NCBI GenBank assembly: GCA_002478045.1
Contig: DLLT01000017.1
Coordinates: 1-64,000 of the forward strand
DNA from: Porphyromonadaceae bacterium UBA7555
GTDB lineage: Bacteria; Bacteroidota; Bacteroidia; Bacteroidales; Muribaculaceae
Direction of reading: 5' to 3'
DNA: 64,000 nt
The notes under the pieces were generated by a model. The model had not been told where the DNA came from and made no database searches. It was given only the letters and a program-made list of their open reading frames with translations. The translations under genes and the position numbers were made by a program. Each line of letters starts with the position of its first letter. Positions within the stretch are counted from its first letter, which is position 1. This document shows, piece by piece, positions 35,955 to 44,606 of this stretch.

Positions 35955-36722
35955 TCATTGCCTGCTATTTGGATTGGTAAGCTTGCGCTTGATGCCGCGC
36001 AGTACAAAGCCCAAGTGACGTAATGCGGTCGGTACAAGGCCATAGTTATGCGCCATTATGCGGAAGCGCTCGCGTAGAGATGCCCCATGGTTGCGCGTGG
36101 TCAGCCCTTCGTATAAGTAGTCAATCAGTGTGCAGTCAACATATACGTTTTTAGGCGAATGCTTCAGGCACACAATGCACCAATCGTAGTCAGCCGAGAA
36201 GCGCCACCTTGTATCATAATGCGGAGCTATATCGCGGCGTACAGCCATGGCTTGATGGCAAACCAGCATACCTTTTTTGAAGGAATTGACCGTCAATACT
36301 CGTGGAGCTATAAGATGACGAGGCCCGATATATTTGCCGTTATCATCCACCAAGTCCGTTTGGCCATATACAATGCCGGGGCGATTGTTAACCTCTATGG
36401 CGTCGGCAAGACGCCATAGGACCTCGGTGTCATGGAACTTGTCCCCGGCATTTAGAAATATAAGGTATTCACCCCTTGCAATATCCATAGCATTATTCAT
36501 CGCATCATACAGCCCGGCGTCAGGCTGCGAGACAACCCGTGTATGGTTATCTGCATATTTTCGGGCTACAGCTATGGTATCATCCTTGCTCACTCCGTCC
36601 ATAATAATATGCTCGTACCTGCCATACGACTGAATTGCAACGCTTTCCATAGTTCGCCCAAGCGTAGCAAAGGCATTATAAGTCACTGTAATGACGCTAA
36701 ATAACGGGGTGCTGTAATCCAT
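35955..36722 (-). CDS. Glycosyltransferase family 2
   Basis: 255 aa, a GT-A fold enzyme: the N-terminal FSVITVTYNAFATLGRTMES, the variant FLNAGDKF (DxD-like) and a SADYDWCIVCLKH acceptor-side segment. It resembles WcaA-type transferases that add sugars to cell-surface polysaccharide or lipid. There is no polysaccharide cluster around it, so the acceptor is unknown. It is divergent from dnaA, with a near-consensus promoter at 36789-36820. Confidence 0.93.
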   Translation of the reverse strand: MDYSTPLFSVITVTYNAFATLGRTMESVAIQSYGRYEHIIMDGVSKDDTIAVARKYADNHTRVVSQPDAGLYDAMNNAMDIARGEYLIFLNAGDKFHDTEVLWRLADAIEVNNRPGIVYGQTDLVDDNGKYIGPRHLIAPRVLTVNSFKKGMLVCHQAMAVRRDIAPHYDTRWRFSADYDWCIVCLKHSPKNVYVDCTLIDYLYEGLTTRNHGASLRERFRIMAHNYGLVPTALRHLGFVLRGIKRKLTNPNSRQ

Positions 36723-36788
36723 AAACGTTTAGAAGATGTGATGTGTCAACGATAGTGACGCACTATGGCGCAATCGCCTAAAATCGTC

Positions 36789-36820
36789 CGAAAGTTACGA
36801 AAAAAAATCGCGTTGACAAA
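36789..36820 (-). promoter_or_regulatory. Promoter of the glycosyltransferase gene
   Basis: On the minus strand: TTTG at 36817-36820, a 19-nt spacer with T8, and TAACTTTCG at 36789-36797 (one mismatch to TAnnTTTG). It is 67 nt before the start. Confidence 0.6.
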
Positions 36821-36875
36821 ACATCCTGACTTGTTGGTTTTTAGAAGCGATCGGTAGATAATTGTCAAAATATCT

Positions 36876-36908
36876 TTTGGCAGATTAAAAAAAAATCGCC
36901 AACTTTGC
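36876..36908 (+). promoter_or_regulatory. Promoter of dnaA
   Basis: TTTG at 36876-36879, a 20-nt spacer with A9, and CAACTTTGC at 36900-36908 (one mismatch to TAnnTTTG). About 84 nt lies between it and the dnaA ATG. Confidence 0.65.
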
Positions 36909-36991
36909 ATTGCACGTTTACACCTGCAGCGTCAGTTATCTTTCGTTGCAGGGTGATTTTTCACAATATACGGCCGACCACTAAACTGATT

Positions 36992-38377
36992 ATGACTAAA
37001 CCGAGCAGCCATACTCCACTATGGGAAGAATGTCTTGCGCTAATCCGTAAGGAAGTCAGCGCGAGCGAGTATGACTTGTGGTTCAAGGACATCAGCGAAG
37101 TGAGTCATGTCGGCAATGATCTTAAATTGATGGTTCCGACTCCGTTGTTTGCCGAGCATATCGAAGCCAACTACCTGGACATCATAGGCCCTATACTGCA
37201 CAAAGTATACGGACCGGACGTACAATTACATTATTTGTTCAACGTCGTGAGCAAAGAGCCCGACACTCAAGTGGATGTAGCCAGTACGCCGCGAAGTAAG
37301 GCCGTGCAATCTCCGGCTGTAGTCAATCCATTTGCGCCACGCCCCGTCGGCTCGGTCGATCCGCAGCTGAATCCTCGTTTTACTTTCGAAAATTACTGCG
37401 TATCGTCATCAAACAAAAACGCCCTAATCATAGCCGAGTCATTAGCCAATGACCCACAAGTCAAGACATTTAATCCACTTTTCATCTTCGGCGATACCGG
37501 CGTAGGTAAGACTCACCTTATACAAGCGATAGGTATACGACTAAAAGAACGCTTCCCCGATATGAGGGTGGTATATCTCACCTCGCGTACATTTCAGAGC
37601 CAATTCACGACCGCTCATATGCGTGGCGAGACCAACCAGTTTTTTAATTTCTACCAAAGCATCGACACACTTATTGTAGACGATATCCAGGACTTGAACG
37701 ACAAGCCCAAGACACAGAATATGTTCTACAATATATTTAACTATCTACACCTCAATAACAAACAAATAGTTCTATCCTCGGATCGTGCACCGGCGGATAT
37801 GAAGGGCTTTGAGGCGCGTATGCTCGGTCGCTTCAAGTGGGGCATCTCCGTACGCCTCGAACGTCCGGACTTACAATTGCGACGACACATACTCAGTCAA
37901 AAAGCGGCAAGTGAAGGCATCGAATTGCCCGATGATGTGATGAACTATATCGCAAATAATGTAACCGACAGCATTCGCGATATTGAAGGCGTTATGACCT
38001 CGATAGTGGCACGTGCAACGTTCTGCAACGTTCCGGTATCCTTGGAATTGGCTCGCAATGTTGTGGGCAACGCCATACGCCCCACTCGCCGCAATACCGA
38101 ATTTGATGATGTGCTTCGTGAAGTTTGTGCCTACTACAATGTGGAACAAAACCTGGTATTTACATCTTCGCGTAAGCGCGAAATCTCGGATGCCCGTCAA
38201 ATGGTGATGTATCTGGCCAAGCAATTAGCCAAAATGTCCTTTAAAGCCATAGGACAACGCTTGGGTCGTAGCCATGCCACGGTGTTATACGGATGCCGAC
38301 AGATCGAAGAACGTATACCTTACGAGAAGCAGTTGCAAGAGGCTTCGGACACCATTACCAAAACTTTGCTGTCTTAA
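36992..38377 (+). CDS. dnaA: Chromosomal replication initiator DnaA
   Basis: Binds oriC and opens the duplex. 461 aa from the ATG at 36992; an in-frame ATG at 36905 would overlap the promoter and adds 29 uncharacteristic residues. Domain I begins TPLWEECLALI. The AAA+ core has Walker A GDTGVGKTHL and Walker B DDIQDLN. Domain IV ends in the DnaA signature IGQRLGRSHATVLYGC. No cluster of TTATCCACA-like boxes is visible around it, so oriC is probably elsewhere. A strong terminator follows the stop. Confidence 0.98.
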   Translation: MTKPSSHTPLWEECLALIRKEVSASEYDLWFKDISEVSHVGNDLKLMVPTPLFAEHIEANYLDIIGPILHKVYGPDVQLHYLFNVVSKEPDTQVDVASTPRSKAVQSPAVVNPFAPRPVGSVDPQLNPRFTFENYCVSSSNKNALIIAESLANDPQVKTFNPLFIFGDTGVGKTHLIQAIGIRLKERFPDMRVVYLTSRTFQSQFTTAHMRGETNQFFNFYQSIDTLIVDDIQDLNDKPKTQNMFYNIFNYLHLNNKQIVLSSDRAPADMKGFEARMLGRFKWGISVRLERPDLQLRRHILSQKAASEGIELPDDVMNYIANNVTDSIRDIEGVMTSIVARATFCNVPVSLELARNVVGNAIRPTRRNTEFDDVLREVCAYYNVEQNLVFTSSRKREISDARQMVMYLAKQLAKMSFKAIGQRLGRSHATVLYGCRQIEERIPYEKQLQEASDTITKTLLS

Positions 38378-38409
38378 TCGGACGCCCCACATATTTTTTA
38401 GGTACTTCG

Positions 38410-38432
38410 GGCGAAATTTTCGCCTTTTTTTT
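38410..38432 (+). terminator. Terminator of dnaA
   Basis: GGCGAA/TTCGCC with a 3-nt loop, followed by eight T, 33 nt after the stop codon. Confidence 0.9.
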
Positions 38433-38460
38433 GTGCGTACGCACATAATCACTACCTTTG
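38430..38460 (+). promoter_or_regulatory. Promoter with a 14-bp palindrome in its spacer
   Basis: TTTG at 38430-38433, a 19-nt spacer and TACCTTTG at 38453-38460 make a consensus Bacteroidetes promoter for the ThiE-like gene, 32 nt upstream of its ATG. The perfect palindrome TGTGCGTACGCACA (38432-38445) overlaps the end of the -33 element and most of the spacer, as a repressor operator would. Confidence 0.75.
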
Positions 38461-38492
38461 TCTACAAATAATCTAAGCACACGTGATATACT

Positions 38493-39095
38493 ATGCTACT
38501 TTTCATTGCAAAAAGACATGCCGGGCTTGAGCTTTCCAAACAGGCACATTTGGCGATACAAGCCGGATGCGGATGGATACAGGTATGTACCGATGGTATC
38601 TCCGAGCAGGAAATACACGCTCAATTGACTGTCATCGTAAACGAATGCCGTGAGCTGGGCATCATCCTTACCATAGAGGACAACCCGGAACTGGCAACCA
38701 AGATGGGAGTACACGGCGTGTATATATCCGACTCATCAGCCAATGCACGCGTTTTGAGAGAGAAACTCGGCGCCGAAGCAATCATCGGGATTGCTGCGGC
38801 GTCAGCATTATCCGTCGGTACATTGGCCGCTCTCGACATTGATTATGTGACACTGCCCGTAGATACAGATATTGATGCTGCCACAACTTTTGTGAAGGCG
38901 GTGCGCGATGGCGGCGTCAATACGCCTATTGTAGCTGTCGGGGCATTTGCCGCAGCCAATATTCCGGCTATGGTCGCTGCCGGCATCAATGGATTTGCCC
39001 TTTCGTTTGAAGACATAAAATCCACATCCAATCCGGTACACGCAATTGATTGCATACTATCTACAATAAGTGCAGCCACGGCTAAAAACAACTGA
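38493..39095 (+). CDS. ThiE/TenI-like TIM-barrel protein
   Basis: 200 aa, related to thiamine-phosphate synthase: QAGCGWIQVC, then GVHGVYISDSSA at the place of the family's GVHLGQ, then IIGIAAAS and DYVTLP. The diphosphate-binding and pyrimidine-binding residues of true ThiE (for example GVHLGQ and the GPvfxT loop) are not all kept, so catalytic identity is uncertain. No other thiamine gene and no TPP riboswitch is nearby. It precedes the membrane protein and kdsB on the same strand. Confidence 0.72.
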   Translation: MLLFIAKRHAGLELSKQAHLAIQAGCGWIQVCTDGISEQEIHAQLTVIVNECRELGIILTIEDNPELATKMGVHGVYISDSSANARVLREKLGAEAIIGIAAASALSVGTLAALDIDYVTLPVDTDIDAATTFVKAVRDGGVNTPIVAVGAFAAANIPAMVAAGINGFALSFEDIKSTSNPVHAIDCILSTISAATAKNN

Positions 39096-39102
39096 TACAT
39101 TT

Positions 39103-39143
39103 AGGACTTAAGAGTCCTTTGGCACATAGCCCGATACCGGGCT
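39103..39143 (+). promoter_or_regulatory. Two adjacent small hairpins before the flippase-like gene
   Basis: AGGACT/AGTCCT (39103-39118) and AGCCCG/CGGGCT (39128-39143), each with a 4-nt loop, fill the 54-bp gap between the ThiE-like gene and the next start. No T-tract, so not a classic terminator; could affect translation or stability of the downstream part of the mRNA. Confidence 0.45.
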
Positions 39144-39149
39144 CTACGA

Positions 39150-40199
39150 ATGAAGACCACACTATCATCCATACTATTACGTGTTGCCCTGCCTGTATTA
39201 ATCGGCTTGGGTGTCACTGTATGGCTTTTTGCCGATGAATTCGGAGGCAAGGCCTTTGATATTATTGACTGGAATATACAAATGCTTGTCGGCTTTGCTC
39301 TTGCATGCGTATTTATGGTTGGTAGAGACTTTGGCCTGACATGGCGTTTCCACACTATCGCACATCCGCAACTGAGCTGGCATCGGTCTGTTCGCGTAGA
39401 TCTTATGTGTGCCTTCACATCTGCTATTACCCCATCTGCTGTCGGAGGAAGCGCCTTGGCTGTATTTTATCTCAACCGAGAGGGTGTTTCCTTGGGCAAA
39501 GCCGCAACACTGACACTTACCACTCTGCTGATGGACGAATTTTTTTTTGTCGTATTTTGTCCTATAATATTACTACTGATACCCAATGATTTATTGTTCG
39601 CTCAAGGCACAGTAGATGCAGGCTTTATGCTCGGCGTAAGGATAGTTTTTTGGGTAGTATACGCCGGCATTGTAATATATACTGCGCTATTATTTATGGG
39701 TATTATTGCATGGCCCGAAGCAGTGGCACGGTTTATCAAAAAAACTTTTGGCTGGCGCATATTACGTCGCTGGAGAAGAGGCGCCTACGAAATGGCGGAC
39801 AATATGGTGACTACATCTCGCCAATTGCGCCTACGTTCGAAACGCTGGTGGCTCAACGTGTTTTGTGCCACAGTCATATCATGGTTCTCGCGATACTTGG
39901 TTGTCAATGCCTTGTTCTGGGGTTTCTGCCCCGATGCTTCCGGATGGCTGGTGTTCGGACGTCAATTCGTGATTTGGGTCCTACTTATGGTTTCCCCCAC
40001 CCCGGGCGGCAGCGGTATTTCGGAAGTTATTTTCGCGACCTATTACGGCGACCTTGTCGGCAGCCCACAGATGGCCCTGGTGATGGCTTTGGCCTGGCGA
40101 TTGGTCAGCTATTATATATACCTCGTAGCCGGTTCGCTGATTCTACCGTCATATTTCGGAAATAAAAAAGTGCGAACGGTCAACGAGACCAGGTCATAG
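39150..40199 (+). CDS. Polytopic membrane protein, lysylphosphatidylglycerol synthase TM-type
   Basis: 349 aa with seven or eight hydrophobic segments, of the UPF0104/LPG_synthase_TM group (PF03706). The family motifs TPSAVGGSALAVFYL and SPTPGGSGISEV are both visible. There is no soluble aminoacyl-transferase domain, so it is not an MprF. Members are thought to move or handle lipids in the membrane; the substrate is unknown. A T9 run (39540-39548) encodes three Phe within the protein. It lies between the ThiE-like gene and kdsB on the same strand. Confidence 0.85.
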   Translation: MKTTLSSILLRVALPVLIGLGVTVWLFADEFGGKAFDIIDWNIQMLVGFALACVFMVGRDFGLTWRFHTIAHPQLSWHRSVRVDLMCAFTSAITPSAVGGSALAVFYLNREGVSLGKAATLTLTTLLMDEFFFVVFCPIILLLIPNDLLFAQGTVDAGFMLGVRIVFWVVYAGIVIYTALLFMGIIAWPEAVARFIKKTFGWRILRRWRRGAYEMADNMVTTSRQLRLRSKRWWLNVFCATVISWFSRYLVVNALFWGFCPDASGWLVFGRQFVIWVLLMVSPTPGGSGISEVIFATYYGDLVGSPQMALVMALAWRLVSYYIYLVAGSLILPSYFGNKKVRTVNETRS

Positions 40200-40260
40200 C
40201 ATCCATTAAAAGATTCACCGATCCAAGAATATCAGAATAATAAAAATACAAAACACCACT

Positions 40261-41046
40261 ATGTTTTCATCGATATCCAACCAATGTTTTGCCATAATAC
40301 CGGCGCGATATGCATCAACCCGCTTTCCGGGCAAGCCGTTGGCTATGCTTGGCACGCGTCCGGTAATCGAACATGTATGGCGTCGTGTCTCCAAAGTCTT
40401 CGGAGAAAATGTCGCTGTAGCCACAGATGATACTCGCATAGCAGACTGCGTCGTAGGCTTTGGTGGACGCGCTGTAATGACGTCCCCCGACCATCGTAGT
40501 GGCACCGATCGCTGCCGCGAGGCCGTAGAACTTCTCGGGGTGACTAAAAATGTCATAATCAATATTCAGGGCGATGAACCTTTTGTGGATATGGAATCGC
40601 TTAAGAATTTGGCCGGATGTTTCGTTCGCGAAGACGTGGACATTGCCACTTTGGCACGGCCTCTGCCGGCTTCAACGCCATACGAAACCATCGCCGACCC
40701 TGCATTGGTAAAAGTTGTAATCTCGCAGGCAAATACAGCTATGTATTTTTCACGATGGCCCATACCATTCTGTCGCGGGATCGAGCAGAAAGATTGGACT
40801 GAGACAACGCCCTATTACGGACATATCGGAGTATATGCCTACCGACACGATGTTTTACTCCGACTCGCGTCATTGCCACAGTCGCCTTTGGAGCGTGCCG
40901 AATCGCTGGAACAACTGCGATGGCTACAAAATGGGTACACCATAGCTGTTGCATACACCAATGCCAAAACTATTGGCATAGACACGCCGGAAGATTTGGA
41001 GGCTGCGCGTCTTTTCTTGGAAAAAAATCCCGAAGCTGATGCTTGA
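40261..41046 (+). CDS. kdsB: 3-deoxy-manno-octulosonate cytidylyltransferase
   Basis: Activates Kdo as CMP-Kdo for lipopolysaccharide core synthesis. 261 aa, normal length. Seen: the nucleotide loop IIPARYASTRFPGKPL, NIQGDEPF and the IGVYAYRHDVL segment. It overlaps the M16-like gene by 8 bp (41039-41046). Confidence 0.97.
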   Translation: MFSSISNQCFAIIPARYASTRFPGKPLAMLGTRPVIEHVWRRVSKVFGENVAVATDDTRIADCVVGFGGRAVMTSPDHRSGTDRCREAVELLGVTKNVIINIQGDEPFVDMESLKNLAGCFVREDVDIATLARPLPASTPYETIADPALVKVVISQANTAMYFSRWPIPFCRGIEQKDWTETTPYYGHIGVYAYRHDVLLRLASLPQSPLERAESLEQLRWLQNGYTIAVAYTNAKTIGIDTPEDLEAARLFLEKNPEADA

Positions 41047-42322
41047 CCGAACTACCCCACCTTCGGTGCGCGAATTCGACAATCTCTCAATTCCAAGCAT
41101 CGAGACATCCAAGTTGTGTAAGGGCGTCACACTATACTCCTACAATCGCCCAAAGTGCGGAATACTTCGCATAAACGTATTTTGGAACGCCGGTGAAGCC
41201 AATCTACCTGTCAAGTATGCTGCATCTTTCGTTGCACCCTTGCTTCGCGAGGGTACACAGAGCCATTCGGGCGAAGAAATTGCGCAAATATTAGATTTCA
41301 ACGGCGTATCACTCAGCCCGTTCGGCAATGCTAATGCTACATACACCGGCATCGGCATTTTGGGCGAAACAGACAAGGTTCTATCTTTGCTGCCGTTGTT
41401 GTCTGAGATGATTTTGACTCCGACTTTCCCCGACGGGGCATTTGAGGCGCAACATCGGACAAAAATTGCCAATATGCGAACGGCATTGACCAAGCCTTCG
41501 TATGTCGCATCTTGTCTCTCGGACGAATTATCATTTGGCAGCAATCATCCATACTTGCTGCCAATTACGCCGGAACAATGCGAGGCCGTCTCGGTTGAGG
41601 ATGTCCGCCGTTGTCACATCGAAGGAATTACTCATCACTCGATGCATGTATTTGTAACCGGTGACTTGGATTGTGTTTCAGGCGCTCGAGACGCCTTGAC
41701 TGCCTTTGCCAAAGGATTGGCACCCGCTTCGGTGGACTCCTTTTTAGACGTGCCGCCGGCACCTCAGACGCCTCAGACACGTGTCGCGCATTTGCAGCAT
41801 ACGATCCAAAGTGCCATCTGCGCTTCTATACCGACTATCGGCCGTCAACACCCTGATTATGTGGATTTGCGCCATGCTGTGATTGCCCTTGGCGGATACT
41901 TCGGCAGCCGATTGATGACCAATATTCGCGAACGCAAAGGCCTTACGTACGGCATCGGAGCGGCCCTCATGGGGTTACGCGAATCCGGCACGATACAGAT
42001 TTCGGCTCAATGCGATACCGGATACACTGATACCGTTGTCAAGGAAATACGCAATGAATTAAGATTACTCGCTTCCGAGCCTATGGGCGAAGACGAAATG
42101 ACGCGACTACGTCGAGATGTAATGTCTACACTGTCCACGACTTTGGATTCCCCATTGTCTATTATGGGCTACTATGAATCCGTTCTTTTGGCCGGCATAC
42201 CGGACGGATACTACGCCGCCCAGGTACATAGCATTACGTCAATGACTCCCGAACGTTTACGCCAAGTTGCTGCTCGCTACCTTCGCCCCGAGGAGTTGCG
42301 TATAGCTATTGCGACAGTATAG
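41039..42322 (+). CDS. M16-type peptidase homologue without the zinc motif
   Basis: 427 aa, two M16 domains, no signal peptide, so probably cytoplasmic. Where active M16 enzymes have HxxEH this one reads SFVAPLLREGTQ, so it should not bind zinc. The second domain keeps the RERKGLTYGIGAAL substrate-binding segment. In two-subunit M16 proteases one partner is inactive in just this way, but the active partner is not adjacent. It overlaps kdsB by 8 bp, so it is co-translated with it. The role is unknown: possibly a subunit of a heterodimer or a peptide binder. Confidence 0.88.
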   Translation: MLDRTTPPSVREFDNLSIPSIETSKLCKGVTLYSYNRPKCGILRINVFWNAGEANLPVKYAASFVAPLLREGTQSHSGEEIAQILDFNGVSLSPFGNANATYTGIGILGETDKVLSLLPLLSEMILTPTFPDGAFEAQHRTKIANMRTALTKPSYVASCLSDELSFGSNHPYLLPITPEQCEAVSVEDVRRCHIEGITHHSMHVFVTGDLDCVSGARDALTAFAKGLAPASVDSFLDVPPAPQTPQTRVAHLQHTIQSAICASIPTIGRQHPDYVDLRHAVIALGGYFGSRLMTNIRERKGLTYGIGAALMGLRESGTIQISAQCDTGYTDTVVKEIRNELRLLASEPMGEDEMTRLRRDVMSTLSTTLDSPLSIMGYYESVLLAGIPDGYYAAQVHSITSMTPERLRQVAARYLRPEELRIAIATV

Positions 42323-42358
42323 AACGCCCCTTCCGCATTTACGAAGGATACGCAGAGA

Positions 42359-42386
42359 CGGAGGATACGAGCATTGGTATCCTCCG
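42359..42386. terminator. Hairpin between the M16-like gene and fbp
   Basis: A perfect 10-bp stem (CGGAGGATAC with GTATCCTCCG) and 8-nt loop between convergent genes, without a strong T-run on either side. Bidirectional terminator candidate. Confidence 0.55.
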
Positions 42387-42411
42387 ACATTACTATTTTG
42401 GCGACTATGCC

Positions 42412-44409
42412 TTATCGCGAACGTTCGGCAATATATCCGTTTTTGTAGGCATATAGGAGCTCCATAAGCTCGTCTATCTGGCATTGCAATTCGTAGCCCT
42501 TGTCCGTGTCGCGTACACGCATACGATGTGCACTTAGTTCCACTATTTGGTTGGTGGACACAATATCTGTGCCATTCACTATGGCATTTTCAGCGGAAGT
42601 GAACGGTTCATGCTGCACCAACTCTAACCCACGGCTATGAAACACGAGTGTGTAACCTGCAATGCCGGTGGTATCATGATATGCCTTGGCAAATCCGCCG
42701 TCTATAACCATCAAGCGTCCGTTGGCGCGTATCGGGCTTTCACCGCGACTGGCTCTTACAGGCACGTGTCCATTGATGATATGGCGATGTTCGCCCTTCA
42801 CCTTGAACTCATCGAGGATTTTGTCGCATACATCGACCCGGTCACGCAAGGTGTAGTAGTTACCCTTGGTTTCGGCATGTGTGACCTTATCCTCTATGAA
42901 ATAGCGTTCGAAGGTGGCCATCTTGGATTTGTCAAAGAGAGGCGAGTCAGGGCCACACCATAGATACCAGAAAAAGTCTATGGCATAGTCGCGCTCGTCC
43001 TGAGGTAGGTCGGCATTGAATGCGGCACGCATCACACGATTGACCTTATTGAGAAGGTGACGACCACTATACTTCTCACCGTCTATCTCGACTTCCTTGA
43101 ATGTCGCATCATCATTCAGCGGCAATGACGCATGAAACAGCAAATTACCATTGTAGACGCCGTATAGGGCGCCGTGCGATAATAGTACTCCGATGTGTTG
43201 TTGCAGCTTTTCGCTTACAAGAAACGAGTGTTGCAATTTTTGCATAAGATCTGCTTCTTCGGGCGTCAAAGCATAAGGATCAGCCTGGTCTATGGTCGGG
43301 AAGTGACAATCTCGCAATGGGTATTCTCTGCCTTCGATAGTGACTACACCACGTTCGGGGGCAATTCCACGAAGAACTTTGCGATAGTCCATATTCCATT
43401 CGGGATGGCGATCAATGATATGTCCTTCGATTTTGAATTGAATTATGCTTATTGCTTTGTGCATACGAGCAAGAATACGCCGAGTTTTCTCGGTATGCGC
43501 GGCTTCATCATCCATTATGGTTGGCGTAAAGTATGTACACGGATCCTCGCCGTACATTTCAATTGCAAAAGTCACCAAAGGTACGAGATTAATGCCATAA
43601 CCTTCTTCGAGCGTAGCCATATTTGCATAGCGTAACGACAGACGCAGTACATTAGCGATACAGCCCATATTCCCGGCTGCGGCGCCCATCCATAAAGCGT
43701 CATGATTTCCCCATTGTATATCGAAATTGGGATAATCGTTAAGCATCTCCATGATTAAGTGTGCGCCGGGACCACGGTCAAATATATCACCGAGTATATG
43801 CAACTGGTCTATACTTAATCGCTGTATGACATTGCACATAGTGACAATGAATTCATCGGCTTGACCGGTGAGGATGATAGTTTCGACTATTCGATTGAAG
43901 TATGCTTGCTTCTTGATATCATCCGGGGTCTCATGCAATAATTCTTCGATGATGTACGAAAATGCCTTGGGCAAAGCTTTACGCACCTTGGAACGAGTGT
44001 ATTTGGACGAAACCGAGCGTAATACTTTTACCAATTGGTTCAGCGTGATTTGATAAAAATTGGAAATGTCTTGCTCTTTGTCCTTGATGATTTCAAGCTT
44101 GGGCCGCGGATAGTATATCAGCGTGCATAGATCCTTGATTTCGCTGTCGCGAAGTGTCGAACCGAAAATCTCGCGCACTTTGCGTTTGATATTGCCCGAT
44201 GCATTTTTGAGAATATGGCGGAATGCCTCATACTCGCCGTGTATATCTGCAACGAAGTGTTCGGTGCCCTTAGGTAAGTTGAGTATGGCCTCGAGGTTTA
44301 TAATCTCAGTACTGGCTGCGCTTATTGTCGGAAAATTCTGCGCAAGAAGCTCCAATATACGGCGGTCGCGTTCCAATTCGGCGACTTTGTATTTCTGTGT
44401 ATTGACCAT
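42412..44409 (-). CDS. fbp: Class III fructose-1,6-bisphosphatase
   Basis: Gluconeogenic enzyme that removes phosphate from fructose-1,6-bisphosphate. This is the large, calcineurin-like class III found in Firmicutes and Bacteroidota. Seen: ADIHGEYEAF with the first metal ligands, DIFDRGPGAHLIME, WGNHDALWMGA and HIINGHVPVRASRGESP. 665 aa from the ATG at 44409; a TTG at 44427 could add six residues. A consensus promoter lies about 90 nt upstream. Confidence 0.97.
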   Translation of the reverse strand: MVNTQKYKVAELERDRRILELLAQNFPTISAASTEIINLEAILNLPKGTEHFVADIHGEYEAFRHILKNASGNIKRKVREIFGSTLRDSEIKDLCTLIYYPRPKLEIIKDKEQDISNFYQITLNQLVKVLRSVSSKYTRSKVRKALPKAFSYIIEELLHETPDDIKKQAYFNRIVETIILTGQADEFIVTMCNVIQRLSIDQLHILGDIFDRGPGAHLIMEMLNDYPNFDIQWGNHDALWMGAAAGNMGCIANVLRLSLRYANMATLEEGYGINLVPLVTFAIEMYGEDPCTYFTPTIMDDEAAHTEKTRRILARMHKAISIIQFKIEGHIIDRHPEWNMDYRKVLRGIAPERGVVTIEGREYPLRDCHFPTIDQADPYALTPEEADLMQKLQHSFLVSEKLQQHIGVLLSHGALYGVYNGNLLFHASLPLNDDATFKEVEIDGEKYSGRHLLNKVNRVMRAAFNADLPQDERDYAIDFFWYLWCGPDSPLFDKSKMATFERYFIEDKVTHAETKGNYYTLRDRVDVCDKILDEFKVKGEHRHIINGHVPVRASRGESPIRANGRLMVIDGGFAKAYHDTTGIAGYTLVFHSRGLELVQHEPFTSAENAIVNGTDIVSTNQIVELSAHRMRVRDTDKGYELQCQIDELMELLYAYKNGYIAERSR

Positions 44410-44496
44410 ATAGCTAAGTGTTATCAAAGGTTTTGTTTCAATGTTATATGGACTTCAGTCAACCAGACGTAGGCAGACTGTACCCTTTTTATTGTA

Positions 44497-44528
44497 CAAA
44501 ATTACGAATTTTGCGCCGAAACTTCAAA
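44497..44528 (-). promoter_or_regulatory. Promoter of fbp
   Basis: On the minus strand: TTTG at 44525-44528, a 20-nt spacer, TAATTTTG at 44497-44504. Full match to both Bacteroidetes elements. Confidence 0.8.
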
Positions 44529-44567
44529 TATCATATGCTTGAATGGTCGCCTTATCGCATTAATGAC

Positions 44568-44575
44568 TATCTTTG
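44568..44575 (+). promoter_or_regulatory. -7 box of the methyltransferase gene
   Basis: TATCTTTG matches TAnnTTTG, 31 nt before the start at 44607. No clear -33 TTTG. Confidence 0.5.
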
Positions 44576-44606
44576 TGGTTGCTGAGCATCAATGCGGCAT
44601 TAATAT

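Noticed and set aside
36722..36992. oriC next to dnaA
   Set aside because: The region is AT-rich but I find no cluster of TTATCCACA-like boxes; the AT content is explained by two divergent promoters.
38493..39095. Calling this gene thiE outright
   Set aside because: Key ThiE motifs are changed and there is no thiamine context, so only a ThiE-like call is made.
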